From positions 248,001-312,000 of the forward strand of contig NZ_JAEKJZ010000003.1 in the NCBI RefSeq assembly GCF_017309185.1: DNA of 64,000 nt, in the 5' to 3' direction. A program made the position numbers and the translations under genes. Positions 61,149-64,000 of this stretch are shown in pieces. The notes beneath the pieces were generated by a model, which saw nothing but the letters and a program-made list of their open reading frames with translations, had not been told where the DNA came from and did no database searches. The stretch comes from Roseibium aggregatum. Lineage in GTDB: Bacteria; Pseudomonadota; Alphaproteobacteria; Rhizobiales; Stappiaceae. Positions within the stretch are counted from its first letter, which is position 1; every line of letters starts with the position of its first letter.

Positions 61149-62189
61149 TTACTTCGTGTCGACCGCGGACTGGATCAGCTCGGCGCCGATCTTCTCGCGG
61201 TATTCACCCCAGACCGGCTCCATCGCCGCCTGGAAGGCCGCTGCCTGGTCCGGGCTCAGACGCGTCACGGTCATGCCGCCGGCTTCCATCTCGGAGAGAT
61301 ATTTCCCCTCGACCGCGTTCATTTCCTTGCGTTCCCAGTCCTGGGTTTCGATCGCCACGTCCTTGAACAGCTTCTGGACGTCCTCGGGCACGCCGTTCAT
61401 GATCTTGTCGCTGGCGAGGAACATGATCCCGGCCCACTGGTGGTTGGACAGGGTGATGAAGTCCTGCACCTTGTCGAAGCCGAAGGCCTTGACGTTGCCG
61501 ACCGGGTTGTCCTGGCCGTCGACCGTGCCCTGCTGCAGGCCGGTGAAGACCTCCGACAGCGCCATCGGCGTCGGATTGGCGCCGAGCGCCTTGAAGGTGG
61601 CGACGTTGAGCGGATTGTTGACGACGCGGAACTTGATGCCGGTCATGTCGTCCGGCATTTCGATCTTTGTCTTGGCCGTCGTGATGGTGCGGAAGCCGCT
61701 TTCATACATGGCGAGCGTGTGGATGCCCGTCGCCGCCTGGAGGCCTGCGTAAAGCTCCTTGCCGACCGGGCCGTCGGAGATCGCGTAGGCGTGTTCGCTG
61801 TCACGGAAGAGGAACGGCAGGTAGAAGATGTCGAGCGGCGGATAGAAGCTTGCCACGTTCGTGGTCGGCACCAGCGCGAAGTCGATCACGCCGATCTGGA
61901 TGCTTTCCACCAGTTCGCGCGAGGAGCCGATGGTCGAATTCGGAAAGACCTCGACGGTGATCTTGCCGCCGCTCTTTTCCTTGACGATGTCGGCGAATTT
62001 CTGCGCGCCCTGCGCCAGCGGGTGGGTCTCGTTGTAGGGATGCCCGAATTTCAGGGTCATTTCAGGCATGTCCTGGGCCACGGCGCCGGTAAGGGCGAGG
62101 CCGCTGACGGCGAGCGCGGCGACGATCGTCCGCGTATGGGTGAAGGCCTTGCGGACAAGGCTGCCGGGGGTGGAAAATGTCAGTTCCAT
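61149..62189 (-). CDS. dctP: TRAP transporter periplasmic binding protein (DctP)
   Basis: This 346-aa exported binding protein has signal THTRTIVAALAVSGLALTGA and mature sequence from about residue 40 (MPEMTLKFGHPYNETHPLAQ). The DctP-family core is FPNSTIGSSRELVESIQIGV, and the ligand-carboxylate Arg is expected in GIKFRVVNNPLNVATFKALG. The start ATG at 62187-62189 has AGGAA about 8 nt upstream. The longer in-frame start adds a non-signal leader and is rejected. The arginine suggests a carboxylate ligand, perhaps a sugar acid; exact substrate unknown. Confidence 0.92.
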   Translation of the reverse strand: MELTFSTPGSLVRKAFTHTRTIVAALAVSGLALTGAVAQDMPEMTLKFGHPYNETHPLAQGAQKFADIVKEKSGGKITVEVFPNSTIGSSRELVESIQIGVIDFALVPTTNVASFYPPLDIFYLPFLFRDSEHAYAISDGPVGKELYAGLQAATGIHTLAMYESGFRTITTAKTKIEMPDDMTGIKFRVVNNPLNVATFKALGANPTPMALSEVFTGLQQGTVDGQDNPVGNVKAFGFDKVQDFITLSNHQWAGIMFLASDKIMNGVPEDVQKLFKDVAIETQDWERKEMNAVEGKYLSEMEAGGMTVTRLSPDQAAAFQAAMEPVWGEYREKIGAELIQSAVDTK

Positions 62190-62298
62190 GGTTTGCGTTC
62201 CTGTCTCTCGAGTGATGTCCGCCTCCCGATGGCGGAGGGCATGCCGATGGGCTTTGGCGCCCATTCTTGTCTGCTGGGTCGAGCCGGGCCGGGGTTCG

Positions 62299-63090
62299 TC
62301 AGCCCGCCTCGCCGAAATCCGTCTGGCCGTGCTGCGCCATGGGCACGATCTCGATGACGCGGTCGCTCGGCGGCACGAAGATGCGCTGCCAGGTGATCGG
62401 CGTGTCGCGGTAGCTGAGCCCGCAGATGGACCAGACGATGCCGTACTGGCCGGGGGGCACGTCGAGCTGGCGCGCCACGCGCGGCGGCAGCGGCTGACAG
62501 GCCATGGTCTGGCGGGTGTTGAGCGTCGGCGCGTTGAAGCGCTCGGCGAGCATGTCGCGGAAGGAAACGCCGTTCAAAGTGGACTGGCTCATCCGCGCGA
62601 GATCGGAAAACCGGTCGGCGGGAAGGTAGATCTCGCTGAACACCTCGAATTCGTCATTCACCGAAACGAGGCGGTGGATATGGACATATTCACCGTCCGG
62701 GGTGCCGAAGAACTGGCTCCAGGGCCCGCTCTCGCGCGTGGTCTCGACACTGACGATCTTGAAATAGACGGGCAGGAGCCGCGTGCCGCCTTCCGCCAGA
62801 AAGCGGAAATGCTTGAGCTGGCCTTCCTGCGCCCGAGCGCCGGAAACAAATGTGCCGCGCCCGTGATGGCGCTCGACCACGCCCATCTGCACCAGGCTGC
62901 GCAAGGCGCGCTGCACGGTGCCGAGACTGGCGCCCATCTCCGCCGCCAGCTGGTCCTCGGCCGGAAGCCGGTCGCCGGGCAGCCAGCGGCCGTCCTCGAT
63001 CGCGGTCAGGATCTCTTCCGAAATCCTCTGGTGCTTCGCCTTGGCCGGGCCGCCGGTGTTGGCGACCTCACGCAGGATGGTTTTCTTCAT
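62299..63090 (-). CDS. GntR-family (HutC/UTRA) transcriptional regulator
   Basis: This 263-aa regulator has an N-terminal winged HTH at about 20-85 (RLPAEDQLAAEMGASLGTVQ, RALRSLVQMGVVERHHGRGT) and a C-terminal UTRA ligand-binding domain at about 105-245. The first 20 residues carry many Lys and Arg. It lies upstream of dctPQM on the same strand with a 109-bp gap. Two related palindromes flank its predicted promoter, supporting autoregulation and control of the TRAP-DUF3604 operon. Confidence 0.92.
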   Translation of the reverse strand: MKKTILREVANTGGPAKAKHQRISEEILTAIEDGRWLPGDRLPAEDQLAAEMGASLGTVQRALRSLVQMGVVERHHGRGTFVSGARAQEGQLKHFRFLAEGGTRLLPVYFKIVSVETTRESGPWSQFFGTPDGEYVHIHRLVSVNDEFEVFSEIYLPADRFSDLARMSQSTLNGVSFRDMLAERFNAPTLNTRQTMACQPLPPRVARQLDVPPGQYGIVWSICGLSYRDTPITWQRIFVPPSDRVIEIVPMAQHGQTDFGEAG

Positions 63091-63100
63091 CGCTCTAAAG

Positions 63101-63114
63101 GTCCTCTGTAGGAC
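63101..63114. promoter_or_regulatory. Candidate GntR operator 2
   Basis: GTCCTCTGTAGGAC is a 5-bp-arm inverted repeat 11 bp upstream of the GntR start. On the minus strand the extended sequence AAGTCCTACAGAGGA closely matches operator 1, in the opposite orientation. Confidence 0.55.
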
Positions 63115-63156
63115 TTGATGAAGAAACGCTAATTTAGGCTGAGATCATACGTCAAG

Positions 63157-63168
63157 TCCTATATAGGA
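63157..63168. promoter_or_regulatory. Candidate GntR operator 1
   Basis: TCCTATATAGGA is a perfect 12-bp palindrome. The extended plus-strand sequence AAGTCCTATATAGGA shares the pattern AAGTCCTAYANAGGA with operator 2. A minus-strand TTGACG immediately beside it (63154-63149) could be the -35 box of the GntR gene, so bound repressor would block it. Confidence 0.6.
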
Positions 63169-63314
63169 ATATCATGCGTTTGCCGTCAAAACGGGCGCGC
63201 TGCCGAAAAATGCGGCGGGTTTCGCGAGGGAAATGGCGTCTCGCTGGGCAAAGCGGGCAGAGCTGGGCGGGAGGCGCAGACCCGGTTGCGGTTCGACCTG
63301 AGCCGCCCGACGCC

Positions 63315-64000
63315 CTAGAACTGCTTCTCGGCTCTTGCCTCGATGGCCACGTCGAGAAAGCTCTGGATCAGTTTCAGCTCGCGCTTGTCGGCCGGGAGGG
63401 TGATGCAGTCGCGGTAGTCTTCCGGCATTTCGACGATGGGGATCGCCGCAAGCTTGTCGGAGGGATAAAGGCTGTTTTGCAGGAGAAGTCCGACGCCGAG
63501 CCCGTGCAGGATCGCTTCCTTCACCATCGGGAAGGTGGTCGTGCGGATGATGCGGGGAAAATCCAGGCCGTGTTCGCGGATCTTGGCGCGGGCGATCTTC
63601 TGTGTCAGTGAGCCGTCTTCGGGAAGGATCAGCGTTTCGCCCTGAAGTTCGCTCAAGGACAGTTTTTTCCGTGCCGCGAGCGGGTGGTCGCGGCGCAGAT
63701 GCGCCATGTAGACCGTCCGGCGCAACACGTCGGTGTAAAGCGCCCCGCTTTCCTCCGGCTCCGTGACGATCGCGATATCCACCTGCCGGTCGGCGAGGAG
63801 GCTCATCGCGCTTGTCCAGTCGTAAAGCGTGAAGTCGATCTGGACATTGGGGTAGAGCTTGCCGTAGCGGGCGATGATCGGCATCGCCGGACGGGGCGCG
63901 TTGGCGATCAGACGTATGTGGCCGTCGGTCAGCGCGCTGTAATCGTTGATCTTCTCGGTGACGAGCTGGTCCAGGGTGGCCAGCCGGTCCGTTATGCGGA
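63315..64000 (-). CDS. LysR-family transcriptional regulator (partial, C-terminal part)
   Basis: About 228 residues are visible, running off the right edge; the N-terminal HTH is outside the window. The sequence is a LysR substrate-binding domain: GHIRLIANAPRPAMPIIARY, QVDIAIVTEPEESGALYTDV, ILPEDGSLTQKIARAKIREH and AILHGLGVGLLLQNSLYPSD, with the usual alternating fold. It ends AIEARAEKQF at the stop at 63315-63317. It is separated by 224 bp from the GntR gene and points the same way. Its target is unknown. Confidence 0.9.
   Translation of the reverse strand, partial: RITDRLATLDQLVTEKINDYSALTDGHIRLIANAPRPAMPIIARYGKLYPNVQIDFTLYDWTSAMSLLADRQVDIAIVTEPEESGALYTDVLRRTVYMAHLRRDHPLAARKKLSLSELQGETLILPEDGSLTQKIARAKIREHGLDFPRIIRTTTFPMVKEAILHGLGVGLLLQNSLYPSDKLAAIPIVEMPEDYRDCITLPADKRELKLIQSFLDVAIEARAEKQF

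Overview
The window is chromosomal DNA of an alphaproteobacterium. It is GC-rich, tightly packed with operons and full of solute transport: TTT, ABC, TRAP and TonB/Exb systems. Gene families (smo polyol operon, hmu haem operon with a TGA-N9-TCA iron box, DUF1523, DUF3604) suggest a marine or rhizobial relative near the Roseibium/Labrenzia/Stappia group. That placement is inference from gene content. No rRNA, tRNA, CRISPR array or intact insertion sequence was seen.

Layout. 1-2592 (minus): tripartite tricarboxylate transporter tctCBA, with tctA running off the left edge. 3172-6312 (plus): the divergent tctDE two-component pair, overlapped by an extra periplasmic binding protein. 6325-11937 (minus): an operon of LacI regulator, binding protein, two permeases, ATPase and metallophosphoesterase, preceded by a perfect LacI-type operator. 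12025-16847 (minus): haem-type TonB receptor with exbB, two exbD and tonB. 17093-21101 (plus): divergent hmuSTUV. 21090-21626 (minus): a TlpA-like thioredoxin. 21766-29963 (minus): sorbitol/mannitol operon (HAD phosphatase, SorC regulator, smoEFGK, polyol dehydrogenase, mannitol dehydrogenase). 29991-36214 (minus): a five-gene cluster of unknown function built around an AAA+ ATPase, with a coiled-coil protein and a DUF1523 membrane protein. 36368-37624 (plus): NagZ-like glycosidase. 37731-44402 (minus): short-chain amide uptake and hydrolysis (urtABCDE-like transporter, formamidase fmdA, fmdB). 44842-49186 (plus): a divergent hybrid kinase with an NCS1-transporter sensor half, plus a LuxR-type response regulator. 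49659-51359 (plus): membrane D-lactate dehydrogenase. 51640-56900: an AT-richer island with HerA, NurA and a DNA methyltransferase. 56930-63090 (minus): GntR regulator, TRAP transporter dctPQM and a DUF3604 protein. 63315-64000 (minus): the C-terminal part of a LysR regulator.

The strongest candidates for something undescribed are these. (1) The HerA-NurA-methyltransferase island looks like a phage-defence or DNA-processing cassette. Its nurA reading frame is split at a T7 run, so the conserved NurA C-terminus lies in the -1 frame. (2) The five-gene AAA+ cluster. (3) The transporter-fused kinase facing the amide operon. A decayed copy of the response regulator's HTH tail sits at the left edge of the island and marks a past rearrangement.

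A repeated regulatory theme is a strong hairpin between the binding-protein gene (or TonB receptor gene) and the membrane-component genes that follow it. This fits differential expression within operons.
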